Assembly: GCF_007565055.1 (NCBI RefSeq)
Contig: NC_044560.1
Location: 83,519,295 to 83,583,294, forward strand
DNA: 64,000 nucleotides
DNA from: Rhinopithecus roxellana
Taxonomy: Eukaryota > Chordata > Mammalia > Primates > Cercopithecidae
Direction: 5' to 3'
A program made the translations under genes and the position numbers. Position 1 is the first letter of the stretch, and each line of letters begins with the position of its first letter. The notes beneath the pieces are model-generated. The model saw only the letters and a program-made list of their open reading frames with translations. It was not told the DNA's origin and made no database searches. Of the stretch, positions 46,758 through 57,112 are shown one piece after another.

Positions 46758-46789
46758 TGGGGGAAGGAGAGGGTCAGGTCCCTAGGATG

Positions 46790-47620
46790 AGCCTAACCCT
46801 CCATGCATCATTAAAATGCCTGCCTGAGAAAGAGCATCATGGCCGGGAGAATATGTTTGTTCTAGCAAACACCTTATGTAGGCCCCTAAATTTCCTTTCT
46901 TAGAGCAGGTACTAAAAAGGGCTTACAAATGTGAATATGTATCTCTTAACTACTTATAAATGTCCTTCTCAAAAACCCAAGGGCCATTCCTTTGAAATGT
47001 AATCAACGGGAAGGATGGGGCCTTTGTCTCCCAGCCTCTGTGGGAGGAAAGAATCCTAATTTCCATAACTGTCAGCTATCAGACACAGCTAGACTAATCA
47101 CATTTACATTGATTAACTCTTTGTACTTTCCCTGCTCTGACTCTATTAAGCCCCCCTCTCTCCTCTCCCTTTAAAATGCCCAGTCATCCCCACACAAATC
47201 AGAATGGAGCTCAGCTCTTTTCCCTCAGTAGTTTTTTTTTTTTTTTTTTTTTTTTGAGACGGAGTCTCGCTCTGTTGCCCAGGCTGGAATGCAGTGGCCG
47301 GATCTCAGCTCACTGCAAGCGCCGCCTCCCGGGTTTACGCCATTCTCCTGCCTCAGCCTCCCAAGTAGCTGGGACTACAGGCGCCCGCCAACTCGCCCGG
47401 CTAGTTTTTTTTTGTATTTTTAGTAGAGACGGGGTTTCGCCGTGTTAGCTAGGTTGGTCTCGATCTCCTGACCTCGCGATCCACCCGTCTCGGCCTCCCA
47501 AAGTGCTGGGATTACAGGCTTGAGCCACCGCGCCCGGCCCCCTCAGTAGTTATTAAATAAAACCTGTTTTCACTACTCTGAGTAATGTCCAGTTGTATTA
47601 ACCTTTGACATGAGTGAAGA
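46790..47620 (+). mobile_element. ERV LTR interrupted by AluY
   Basis: LTR-like sequence with TATA-like 'cctttaaaatgcc' near 47170 and AATAAA at 47556-47561. A minus-strand AluY at 47231-47538 splits it, with duplication CCCTCAGTAGTT on both sides, so the two parts were once contiguous. Family not resolved. Confidence 0.55.
47231..47538 (-). mobile_element. Old World monkey-type AluY inside an LTR
   Basis: Duplication CCCTCAGTAGTT on both sides. Confidence 0.95.
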
Positions 47621-47640
47621 AGCCAGACATAAAAGAATCT

Positions 47641-47957
47641 GGCCGGGGGCGGTAGCTCACGCCTGTAATCCCAACACTTGGGGAGGCGGAGGCGGGTGCA
47701 TCACGAGGTCAGGGGTTTGAGACTAGCCGAGCCAACACATGGTGAAACCTAATCTTTACTAATAATACAAAAAAAAAAAAAAAAAATAGCTGGGCGTGGT
47801 GGCGCACACCTGTAGTCCCAGCTACTGAGGAAGCTGAGGAAGGAGAACTGCTTGAACCCGGGAGGCGGAGGTTGCATTGAGCGGAGATTGCGCCACTGCA
47901 CTCCAGCATGGGTGACAGAGCAAGACTCCGCCTCAAAAAAAAAAAAAAAAAAAAAAT
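47641..47957 (+). mobile_element. Alu, full length
   Basis: Central A tract expanded at 47769-47786. Confidence 0.92.
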
Positions 47958-48150
47958 CTAAACTGTGTGATTCCATCTATATGAAAACTAAAATGGGCAA
48001 AATTAAGCTACGGTGATAGAAAACACAAGCGTTTTTCTCAAGAAAAGGGAGTGGAGGATTGACTGGAAAACAGCAAAAGGGAACTTTCTCTGGTGATGGA
48101 CACGTTCTATAGATTGGATGGAGTGTTGGTTACAACATGTATGTATCTAT

Positions 48151-48439
48151 TTTTTTTTTTTTTTTTTTTTGACGGAGTCTTGCTCTGTCGCCCAGGCTGG
48201 AGTGCAGTGGCCGGATCTCAGCTCACTGCAAGCTCCGCCTCCCAGGTTTACCCGCCTCAGCCTCCCGAGTAGCTGGGACTACAGGCGCCCGCCGCCACGC
48301 CGGCTAGTTTTTTGTATTTTTTTAGTCGAGACGAGGTTTCACCGTGTTAGCCAGGATGGTCTCGATTTCCTGACCTCGTTATCTGCCCATCTCGGCCTCC
48401 CAAAGTGCTAGGATTACAGGCTTGAGCCACCACGCCCGG
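48151..48439 (-). mobile_element. Old World monkey-type AluY with small deletion
   Basis: Duplication GTATGTATCTATTT on both sides. 'cattctcctg' is lost. Confidence 0.94.
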
Positions 48440-48516
48440 CGTATGTATCTATTTATAAAAACTCACTGGACTTTACACCCTGAGGTCTGAGCGTCTTACT
48501 CAGGTATATATATTAT

Positions 48517-48813
48517 ATTTTTTGGGGGGACAGAGTCTCACTCTGTAGCCCAGGCTGGAGTGCAGTGGAGTGATCTTGGCTCACTGCAACCTCTGCCTCC
48601 CAGGTTCAAGTGATTCTCCCACCTCAACCTCCTGAGTATCTGGAATTACAGGAATCCACCACTATGCCTGGCTAATTTTTTGTATTTTTAAAGTATAAAC
48701 GGGATTTTGCCATGTTGGCCAGGCAGGTCTCGAACTCCTAATCTCAAGTGAACCACCCACCTCGGCTTCCCAAAGTGCTGGGATTACAGGCCTGAGCCAC
48801 TGTACCCAGACTA
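48517..48813 (-). mobile_element. Alu
   Basis: Full length, diverged. Confidence 0.9.
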
Positions 48814-48844
48814 AATTATATTTCAATTAAAAAAATATCAATTT

Positions 48845-49134
48845 GCCGGGCGCGGTGGCTCAAGCCTGTAATCCCAGCACTTTGGGAGGCCGAGACGGGC
48901 GGATCACGAGGTCAGGAGATCAAGACCATCCTGGCTAACCTGGTGAAACCCCGTCTCTACTAAAAAATACAAAAAACTAGTCGGGCGAGATGGCGGGCGC
49001 CTGTAGTCCCAGCTACTCGGAAGGCTGAGGCAGGAGAATGGCGTAAACCCGGGAGGCGGAGCTCGCAGTGAGCTGAGATCCGGCCACTGCACTCCAGCCT
49101 GGGCGGCAGAGCGAGACTCCGCCTCAACAACAAC

Positions 49135-49163
<29 letters not shown>
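48845..49163 (+). mobile_element. Old World monkey-type AluY
   Basis: Duplication AAAATATCAATTT on both sides. Confidence 0.95.
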
Positions 49164-49166
<3 letters not shown>

Positions 49167-49234
49167 CAATTTAAAACACAGTGACACAATGCTATAGGGC
49201 AGTGGTTCTCAAATTCTGGAGTCTCCAGAATTCT

Positions 49235-49487
49235 ATTTTTTTTTTTTTTTTGAGACAGAGTCTCGCTGCAACTTCCACCTCCCAGGTTCAAGTGATTCTC
49301 CTGCCTTAGCCTCCCAAGTAGCTGGGACTACAAGTGTGCACCACCACACCCAGCTAATTTTTGTATTTTTAGTAGAGACGGGGTTTCACCATGTTGGCCA
49401 GGATGGTCTCGATCTCTTGACCTTGTGATCCGCCCACCTCAGCCTCCCAAATGCTGGGATTACAGGCGTGAGCCACCAAACCCAGCC
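49235..49487 (-). mobile_element. Alu with about 45-bp deletion
   Basis: 'gagtctcgctgcaacttcc' skips part of the right arm. CCAGAATTCT is duplicated. Confidence 0.92.
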
Positions 49488-49628
49488 CAGAATTCTTTAT
49501 TCTCTTAAAAATTATTGAAGACCCCAAAGAGCTTTTGTTAATATGGGTTATATCTGTCATTAACCACACTGCAAATTTTAAGTGAAAATATTTTAAAATA
49601 CGTATTAATTCATTTAAAAATAACAATC

Positions 49629-49932
49629 GGCTGGGTGTGGTGGCTCACGACTGTAATCTCAGCACTTTGGGAGGCCGAGGTGGGTGGTTCACTTGAGATT
49701 AGGAGTTCGAGAACAGCCTGGTCAACATGGTGAAACCCTATCTCTACTAAAAATACAAAAAATTAGCCGGGGATGGTGGCACAACCCTGTAATCCCAGCT
49801 ACTTGGGAGGCTGAAGCATGAGAATCGCTTGAACCCAGGTGGCAAAGGTTGCAGAGTTGAGATCGCACTACTGCTCTCCAGCCTGGGTGACAGAGTGAGA
49901 CTCCATCTAAATAATAATAATAATGATAATAA
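49629..49932 (+). mobile_element. Alu, full length
   Basis: The tail evolved into (aat)n. Confidence 0.92.
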
Positions 49933-49976
49933 TCCCATTTTATTGAACATAATTTGAGTATTTTTATTTTTTTGCT

Positions 49977-50424
49977 TTTATTTATTTATCTTAAAAATGG
50001 AGTTTGCTGGCCAGGCGCATTGGCTTATGGCTGTAATCCCAGTACTTTGGGAGGCTGAGGTGGATGGATCACTTGAGGTCAGGAATTCGAGACCATCCTG
50101 GCCAACATGGTGAAACTCTTGTCTCTACTACAAATACAAAAATTAGCCCGGCATGGTAGCGTGTGCCTATAGTCCCAGCTACTTGGAAGGCTGAGGCAGA
50201 AAAGTTGCTTGAACCTGGGAGGTAGAGGTTGCAGTAAGCCAAGATCATGCCACTGCACTCCAGTCTGGGCAAGAGAGCAAGACTCCATCTCAAAAAAAAA
50301 AAAAAAAAAAAGATGGAGTTTCCCTATGTTGCCCAGGCTGGAGTGCATTGGCTAGTTATAGGCACAACCATAGTACAATATATCCTAGTACTCCCGGGCT
50401 CAAGTGCTTACCACCATCCTGGCC
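49977..50424 (-). mobile_element. Old Alu fragment split by a + strand Alu
   Basis: The host has parts 49977-50009 and 50312-50424; 'atggagttt' is duplicated at the junctions. Confidence 0.8.
50010..50311 (+). mobile_element. Alu nested in old Alu
   Basis: Full length with A tail to 50311. Confidence 0.92.
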
Positions 50425-50466
50425 TTGCGTATTTTTATGAAGAGTAACTATATTGTTAAAAAAAAT

Positions 50467-50767
50467 TAGCTGGTCATGGTGGCTCATGCCTGTAACCCCA
50501 GCAACTGAAGAGGCTAAGGCAGGAGGACAGATTGAGGTCAGGCATTCAAGACTAGCCTGCACAACATAGTGTGACTCCATCTCTTAAAAAGTTTTTAAAA
50601 AACCAGGTGTGGTAGTGCATGCCTGTAGTCCCAGCTACTTGGAAGGCTGAGATGGGGGGGAGCTGCCTGACCCGAGGAGCTTGGGCTGCAGTGAGCTAAG
50701 AATGCAGTGAGCTGCACTCCAGTGTGGGCAACAGAGTAAGGCCCCATCTCTAAAAAAAAATAAAAGT
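50467..50767 (+). mobile_element. Alu, old (AluJ-like)
   Basis: The two arms are separated at 50604; a 'gcagtgagct' duplication in the right arm. Confidence 0.85.
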
Positions 50768-50938
50768 TATTAATAAAAAAATTAGCGAAGACTGGCACTG
50801 TTTTGCATTTTTTCAAATATTTTAAATGTCTTTCAATATATTCATTTAGTTGGAGTGCATAAATAAAATCCAACCTCACAAATATGCAGAAGGAAAATAG
50901 AGGAGCATTGTAATAGCTTCTTCAAATAATTGTGGATA

Positions 50939-51039
50939 GGCTGGTCCAAGTGCAGTGATGTTTACAATTAATTTATCATAACCAGTTATAGATTTCTTTG
51001 TTCCTTCTCCACTCCCACTGCTTTACTTAACTAGCCTTT
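50939..51039 (+). pseudogene. Y3 RNA retropseudogene
   Basis: Starts ggctggtccaagtgcagtg and ends ctagccttt, matching human Y3 RNA over its full length with scattered changes. It is followed by an A tract (51040-51047) and flanked by a duplication AATTRTGGATAG (about 50927-50938 and 51046-51057), so it was copied by L1 machinery. Y RNAs are Ro60-bound small RNAs transcribed by Pol III. The upstream Pol III promoter is not expected to have come along. Confidence 0.9.
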
Positions 51040-51095
51040 AAAAAAAATTATGGATAGTCTTTTTTTATATTATACCAAAACTCAAAACATGGTAG

Positions 51096-51400
51096 TTTTT
51101 TTTTTTTTTTTGAGATAGAGTCTTCTCTGTCGCCCATGCTGGAGTGCAGTGGCGCAATCTTGGCTCACTGCAACCTCCACCTCCCTGGTTCAAGCAATTC
51201 CCCTGCCTGAGCCTCCCGAGTAGCTGGGATTACAGGCGTGCGCCACCACGCCTGGCTAATTTTTTTTTTTTTATATTTTTAGTAGAGACGGGGTTTCACC
51301 ACATTGGCCAGACTGGTCTCGAACTCCTGACTTCAGGCAATCCACCGCTCTTGGCCTCCCAAAGTGCTGGGATTACAGACATGAGCCATAGCGCCCGGCC
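51096..51400 (-). mobile_element. Alu, full length
   Basis: Duplication AAAACATRGTAGTTTTTT on both sides. Confidence 0.93.
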
Positions 51401-51760
51401 AAAACATAGTAGTTTTTTCAACATTAGTTGAAATGTGGAATTCATAATCATAACAATGAACTTACCATACTGTGAAATTAAAATCCATTGATCTATTATG
51501 CACTTAGAATGAATCTTTTTGTTTTCTTTTTTGAGATAGAGTCTCACTCTGTCATCCAGGTTGAAGTGCAGTGGCATAATCACAGCTCACTGCAGCCTTG
51601 ACCTCCCAGGCCCAAGTGATACTTCCACCTCAAGTCTCCCAAGTAGCAAGGACTACAGACACGCACCACCACACCTAGTTAATGTTTTGTAAGAGACGGG
51701 GTTCTGCCACATTGCCCAGGCTGGCCTCGAACTTATGGGCTTAAGCCATCTGTTCCCCTT

Positions 51761-52905
51761 TGTTGCGGGAAGTCAGGGACCCCGAATAGAGGGACCGATT
51801 GAAGCCGTGGCACAAGAACATAAATTGTGAAGATTTCATGGACATATATTAGTTCCCCAAATTAATACTTTTATAATTTCTTACACTTGTCTTTACTGTA
51901 ATCTCTGAACATAAATTGTGAAGATTTCATGGACACTTATCACTTCCCCAATGAATACCCTTGTGATTTCCTATGCCTGTCTTTATTTTAATCTCTTAAT
52001 CCTGTCATCTTCTTTGTAAACTGAGGAGGATGAATGTCGCCTCAGGACCCTGTGATTGTATCAATTGGACAAATTGTTTGTAGAGCATGTGTGTTTGAAC
52101 AATATGAAATCTGGACATCTTAAAAAAAGAACAGGGTAACAGCGATGTTCAGAGAACAAGAGAGGTAACTTTGAACTGGCCGCCGGTGAGCCGGAAGGAA
52201 CAGAGTTATATTCCTCCTCTTTCATAAGCAAACAGGAGAAATATCGCTGAATTCTTTTTCTCAGCAAGGAACATCCCTGAGAAAGAGAATGCGCCCTGAA
52301 GGTAGGCCTATAGACCGCCCCTTTTTAAGGCGTCCCGTCTTTTATGGTCGAAGCCAAAGGGATGAAATAAGCCCCGGTCTCCTATAGTGCTCCCAGGCTT
52401 ATCAGGATGAGAAAATTCCCACCTAATAAATTGTGGTCAGACAGGTTATCTGCTCTCAAACCCTGTTTCCTGATGTTATCAATGACAATGCGTGCCCCGA
52501 AACTTCATTAGCAATTTTAATTTCACTTCATCTGGTGGTCCTGTGATCTCGCCCTGATCTCTGTGGCCCACACCCTATTCATGCACTCCCTCCCCTTTTG
52601 AAAATCCTAATAAAAACTGGCTGGTTGGCCGGGCGCGGTGGCTCAAGCCTGTAATCCCAGCACTTTGGGAGGCCGAGACGGGCGGATCACGAGGTCAGGA
52701 GATCGAGACCATCCTGGCTAACACGGTGAAACCCCGTCTCTACTAAAAATACAAAAACTAGCCGGGCGAGGTGGCGGGCGCCTGTAGTCCCAGCTACTCG
52801 GGAGGCTGAGGCAGGAGAATGGCGTAAACCCGGGAGGCGGAGCTTGCAGTGAGCTGAGATCTGGCCACTGCACTCCAGTCCGGGCGACAGAGCGAGACTC
52901 CGCCT

Positions 52906-52949
<44 letters not shown>

Positions 52950-53126
52950 GCTGGTTTTAGGGCTCATGGAACATCACGGATCCTGCTGACATGTGATGCC
53001 TGCCCCGGACACCCAGCTTTAAATTTCTCTCTCTTGCGCTCTTTCCCTTTATTTCTCAACCCAGCCGAGACACTTAGGAAATAGAAAAGAACCCACGTTA
53101 AACATCGGGAGTGGGTTCTCCCTATA
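51761..53126 (+). mobile_element. MER11-type solo LTR (ERV2, HML-8/HERV-K11 group), split by AluY
   Basis: Begins TGTTGCGGGAAGTCAGGGAC, contains AATAAA in 'tcctaataaaaactgg' near 52606, and ends near 53126. A 6-bp duplication CCCCTT (51755-51760, 53127-53132) flanks it, the size made by betaretroviral integrases. The host is a minus-strand Alu (51519-51760 continuing 53133-53153). A young AluY (52627-52943) interrupts it; without that the LTR is about 1.04 kb. No internal viral genes are present. Confidence 0.85.
52627..52943 (+). mobile_element. Old World monkey-type AluY inside MER11
   Basis: Duplication AACTGGCTGGTT on both sides; CpG-rich with a long A tail (52908-52943). Confidence 0.96.
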
Positions 53127-53278
53127 CCCCTTGGCCTCCCAAAGTGCTGGGATTTAGCTCACCAGGCCTGAAAATTCTAATTGGACTTGAAACCATGAAT
53201 TTTATCATTACCAACAAATATTGTCAGCTATTTTCCTTGATGTGACAGATCACTGTTCACTTTCAAGAAAATATCTGC

Positions 53279-53572
53279 CGGCAGGGGGTGGTAGCCCACG
53301 CCTGTAATCCCAGCACTTTGGGACGCCAAGGTGGGCGGATTGCCTGAGGTCAGGAGTTCAAGACCAGCCTGGCCAACATGGTGAAACCCTGTCTCTACAA
53401 AAATACAAAAAAAAAAAAAAAAAAAAAAAATTAGCTGGGCGTGGAGGTGGGGCCTATAATCCCAGCTAATCACAAAGCCAAGGCAGGAAAATCCCTTGAA
53501 CCTAGAAGGCCAAGGTTGCAGTAAGCCAAGATCCTGCCACTGCCCTCCAGCCTGGGCGATAGAGCAGGCCAA
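53279..53572 (+). mobile_element. Alu, full length
   Basis: Central A run of about 24 bp. Confidence 0.9.
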
Positions 53573-53673
53573 ATACTCAAGTCTGAGTAACAATAGCATG
53601 TCTTTCATTCTTTCAAAGAAAGTGTTCCACGAAAAACGGAGCTAGTTCAGCTCACAACTCAATTACACAAGTT

Positions 53674-53960
53674 GTTTTTGAGACAGATTTTGCTCTTGTT
53701 GCCCAGGCTGGAGTGCAATGGAGTGATCTCAGCTCACCAAAACCTCTGCCTCCTGGGTTCAAGCAATTCTCCTGCCTCAGCCTACTGAATAGCTGGGATT
53801 ACAGGGATGCGCCTCCATGCCGGGCTAATTTTGTATTTTTAGTAGAGATGGGGTTTCTCCATATTGGTCAGGCTGGTCTCGAACTCCCAACCTCAGGTGA
53901 CCCGCCCGCCTCGGCCTCCCAAAGTGTTGGGATTACAGGCGTTAGCCACTGAGCCCGGCC
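53674..53960 (-). mobile_element. Alu, full length
   Basis: TTACASAAGTT on both sides. Confidence 0.92.
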
Positions 53961-54291
53961 AGTTACAGAAGTTCTTTTCCACGAGTAATCAACACTTAGC
54001 ATGCCACAAAAATACTTTATACATACTTCCAATTTTGTTACACAGAATATTATGAGGACTAAACTCTGATTTTTTTATCTTGCCCAAATTCCTATCTAAG
54101 GGGTTTGGGGAGTCATGCCCTACAAATCATAAATGCTCATCAGAAGGGTTTTATTTAACCGTATATATGGTGACTTACTTTCTAACTTGACTCAGGCATA
54201 ACATTACAAGATACAAGACAAGGAAGGAAGGAAGAAAATCAAAATATTTTACCCCAAAACATGTTTGTTTGCCATATTTTGAAATGGCCAG

Positions 54292-54600
54292 GGCCGGGCT
54301 TGATGGTTCACACCTGTAATCCCAGCACTTTGGGAGGCCAAGGCGGGCGGAACACCTGAGATCAAGAGTTTAAGACCAGCCTGGCCAACGTGGTGAAACT
54401 CTGTCTTCAATAAAAATGCAAAAATTAGCTGGGCATAGTGGCGGGCACCTGTAATCCCAGCTACTTGGGAGGCTGAGGTAGGAGAATTGCTTGAACCTAG
54501 GATACAGAGGTTGCAGTGAGCCGAGATGGTGTCACTGCACTCCAGCCTGGGCGACAGGGCAAGACTGTCTCAAAAAAAAAAAAAAAAGAAAGAAAGAAAG
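54292..54600 (+). mobile_element. Alu, full length
   Basis: Duplication GAAATGGCC; (gaaa)n tail. It ends 48 bp before the CHMP2A retrocopy. Confidence 0.93.
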
Positions 54601-54647
54601 AAATGGCCCGGCAAAGCTGTTCTTTGTAGGGGAGTATTTACATCCTT

Positions 54648-55527
54648 AAAGAATCTCGGACCCGGAAGCGGAAGCGGGTGCCCGTCCCAGCTCCGGCCTG
54701 CCAGTCCCAGCTCCGGCCTGCCAGTGGGCTTCTACCACCATGGACCTGTTGTTCGGGCGCCGGAAGACGCCAGAGGAGTTACTGCGGCAGAACCAGAGGG
54801 CCCTGAACCGTGCCATGCGGGAGCTGGACCGCGAGCGACAGGAACTAGAGACCCAGGAGAAGAAAATAATTGCAGACATTAAGAAGATGGCCAAGCAAGG
54901 CCAGATGGATGCCATTCGCATCATGGCAAAAGACTTGGTGCGCACCCGGCGCTATGTGCGCAAGTTTGTATTGATGCGGGCCAACATCCAGGCTGTGTCC
55001 CTCAAGATTCAGACACTCAAGTCCAACAACTCGATGGCACAAGCCATGAAGGGTGTCACCAAGGCCATGGGCACCATGAACAGACAGCTGAAGTTGCCCC
55101 AGATCCAGAAGATCATGATGGAGTTTGAGCAGCAGGCAGAGATCATGGATATGAAGGAGGAGATGATGAATGATGCCATTGATGATGCCATGGGTGATGA
55201 GGAAGATGAAGAGGAGAGTGATGCTGTTGTGTCCCAGGTCCTGGATGAGCTGGGACTTAGCCTAACAGATGAGCTGTCAAACCTCCCCTCAACTGGGGGC
55301 TCGCTCAGTGTGGCTGCTGGTGGGAAAAAAGCAGAGGCCGCAGCCTCAGCCCTAGCTGATGCTGATGCAGACCTGGAGGAACGGCTCAAGAACCTGCGGA
55401 GGGACTGAGTGCCCCCTGCCACTCCAAGATAACTAGTGGATGCCCAGGATCTTTTACCCTAACCCCTCTGTAATAAAAGAGATTGGACACTTAAAAGAAA
55501 AAAGAAAAAAAAAAAAAAAAGAATCTC
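54648..55527 (+). mobile_element. CHMP2A processed retrocopy (complete insertion)
   Basis: LINE-1-mediated hallmarks are all present: no introns, part of the 5' UTR, full CDS, 3' UTR with AATAAA at 55472-55477, an A-rich tail to about 55520, and a target-site duplication AAAGAATCTC at 54648-54657 and 55518-55527. The left junction TT/AAAG resembles the L1 endonuclease site. A perfect 20-bp tandem direct repeat (54686-54705, 54706-54725) lies in the retained 5' UTR, 15 bp before the ATG. The insertion lies in the ZBTB8OS first intron, antisense to that gene, just right of an Alu (54292-54600). Confidence 0.96.
54740..55408 (+). CDS. Intact CHMP2A-like ORF of the retrocopy (222 aa)
   Basis: 222 codons, ATG in good context (accaccATGG), TGA at 55406-55408, the same length as the parental ESCRT-III subunit CHMP2A. 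CHMP2A polymerises on membranes with CHMP3 and recruits VPS4 for scission in multivesicular body formation, cytokinesis, nuclear envelope sealing and enveloped virus budding. Visible: basic N-terminal helices (residues 1-90), acidic helix with DEEDEEESD (153-161), Ala-rich linker, and an intact C-terminal MIT-interacting motif DLEERLKNLRRD (211-222). Against remembered human CHMP2A I see only E35 for K, I59 for V and Q131 for R. No promoter is evident. It could be a young unexpressed pseudogene or a functional retrogene; sequence alone does not decide. Confidence 0.85.
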   Translation: MDLLFGRRKTPEELLRQNQRALNRAMRELDRERQELETQEKKIIADIKKMAKQGQMDAIRIMAKDLVRTRRYVRKFVLMRANIQAVSLKIQTLKSNNSMAQAMKGVTKAMGTMNRQLKLPQIQKIMMEFEQQAEIMDMKEEMMNDAIDDAMGDEEDEEESDAVVSQVLDELGLSLTDELSNLPSTGGSLSVAAGGKKAEAAASALADADADLEERLKNLRRD

Positions 55528-55559
55528 TATTAACATAGCTAGATCTTTTTCTTGCAGAC

Positions 55560-55718
55560 CCTCCCAATCTTAAAGATATTAACTAACATCTGAATATCTG
55601 AATAGGAAACATTTGTCATCTGTTGTCTCTAAGGGCAACCACTATAAGACTTCAAAAGAACTTTGTTCTCCACAATCTTTTATCTTAACCAGAACATTAC
55701 CTTTCTATCAATTCTAGG

Positions 55719-55751
<33 letters not shown>

Positions 55752-56390
55752 AGACGGAGTCTTACTCTGTCGTCAGGCTGGAGAGCAATGGCACGATCTC
55801 GGCTTCACTGCAACTTCCGCCTCCTGGGTTCAAGCGATTCCCCTGCCTCAGCCTCCTGAGTTGCTGGGATTACAGACGCGCGCCACCATGCCTGGCTAAT
55901 TTTTCTGTATTTTAGCAGAGACAGAGTTTCACCATGTTGGCCAGGATGGTCTCATCCTGACCTCATGAGGTCTCAATCTCCTGACCTCATGATCTGCCAG
56001 CCTCAGCCTCCCAAAGTGCTGGGATTATTACAGGCATGAGCCACAATCCCAGGTCTTTAGACAAATTCAACCCATTATCAACCCGAAAACGTTTAAATTC
56101 ACTTATAACATGGAGGCTCCCCCAACCGTCCACCCCCCTCACCTCCTGCCTTTGAGTTGTCCCATGTTTCTGGACCAAAGCAATGTATTTCTTAAACATA
56201 CCTGATTAATGTCTCATGCCTCTCTGAAATGTATAAAACCAAGCTGTGCCCTGACCACCTTGGGCACACTGAGCAAATGTTCTCAGGACCTCCAGAGGGC
56301 TGTGTCAGGGGCCATGGTCACTTATATTTGGCTCAGAATAAAATCTCTCCAAATATTTTAGATTTCCACTATTTTGTCAACAATTAAAAA
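55560..56390 (+). mobile_element. ERV LTR interrupted by Alu
   Basis: The parts 55560-55721 and 56053-56390 read as one LTR: 'aaatgtataaaaccaagctg' (TATA region near 56230) is followed by AATAAA at 56337-56342. A minus-strand Alu lies between, with similar bases (a[t/a]tcyaggtctt) on both sides. Family not named. Confidence 0.55.
55722..56052 (-). mobile_element. Alu with small internal duplication
   Basis: 'cctgacctcatga' occurs twice (55957, 55980). T tail of about 30 bp. Confidence 0.9.
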
Positions 56391-56458
56391 GGCACCTATT
56401 CAGAATATTAAAGGTTAAGATTTCGTAACATCAATAGTTCTTACTGATTCATTAAAGA

Positions 56459-56754
56459 TTTTTTTTTTTTTTTTGAGACGGAGTCTTGCTCTGTCGCCCA
56501 GGCTGGAGTGCAGTGGCGATTTCGGCTCACTGCAACCTCTGCCTCCCGGGTTCACGCCATTCTCCTGCCTCAGCCTCCTGAGTAGCTGGGACTACAGGCA
56601 CCCGCCACCGCGCCCCACTAATTGTTTGTATTTTTAGTAGAGACGGGGTTTCACCGTGTTAGCCAGGATGGTCTCGATCTTCTGACCTCGTGATCTGCCC
56701 ACCTCGGCCTCCCAAAGTGCTGGGATTACAGGCGTGAGCCACTACACCTGGCCT
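56459..56754 (-). mobile_element. AluY-like
   Basis: Full length, T tail at 56459. Confidence 0.92.
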
Positions 56755-56782
56755 AAACAATTTTTTTAAAACAATATCTTTA

Positions 56783-57083
56783 GCCGGGCTTGGTGGCTTA
56801 CGCCTGTAATCCCAGCACTATGGGAGGCCGAGGCGGGCGGATCACGAAATCAGGAGATCAAGATCATCCTGGCCAAAATGGTGAAACCCCGTCTCTACTA
56901 AAAATACAAAAAATTAGCTGGGCGTGGTACAGGTGCCTGTAATCCCAGCTACTCTGGAGGCTGAGGCAGGAGAATGACCTGAAGCCAGGAGGCGGAGCTT
57001 GCAGTGAGCCAAGATGGTGCCACTGCACTCCAGCCTGGGCAACACTGTGAGAATCTGTTTCAATAACGACAAAAAAAAAAAAT
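56783..57083 (+). mobile_element. Alu
   Basis: Full length; followed at 57088-57112 by the displaced head of an older minus-strand Alu. Confidence 0.9.
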
Positions 57084-57112
57084 GTTTACAGATGTGAGCC
57101 ACTGCACTTGGC

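Larger units (their letters stand above)
51519..53153 (-). mobile_element. AluJ-like host of the MER11 LTR
   Basis: Parts 51519-51760 and 53133-53153 rejoin at CCCCTT. The outermost layer of a three-level nest. Confidence 0.85.

Noticed and set aside
45736..47620. Two neighbouring LTRs as ends of one provirus
   Set aside because: The two LTR sequences do not resemble each other and only an Alu lies between them.
51761..53126. Remaining retroviral genes near the MER11 LTR
   Set aside because: Both flanks return directly to Alu sequence at the 6-bp duplication, so it is a solo LTR.
55009..55422. 137-codon minus-strand ORF over the CHMP2A copy
   Set aside because: Shadow frame of the retrocopy's coding strand.
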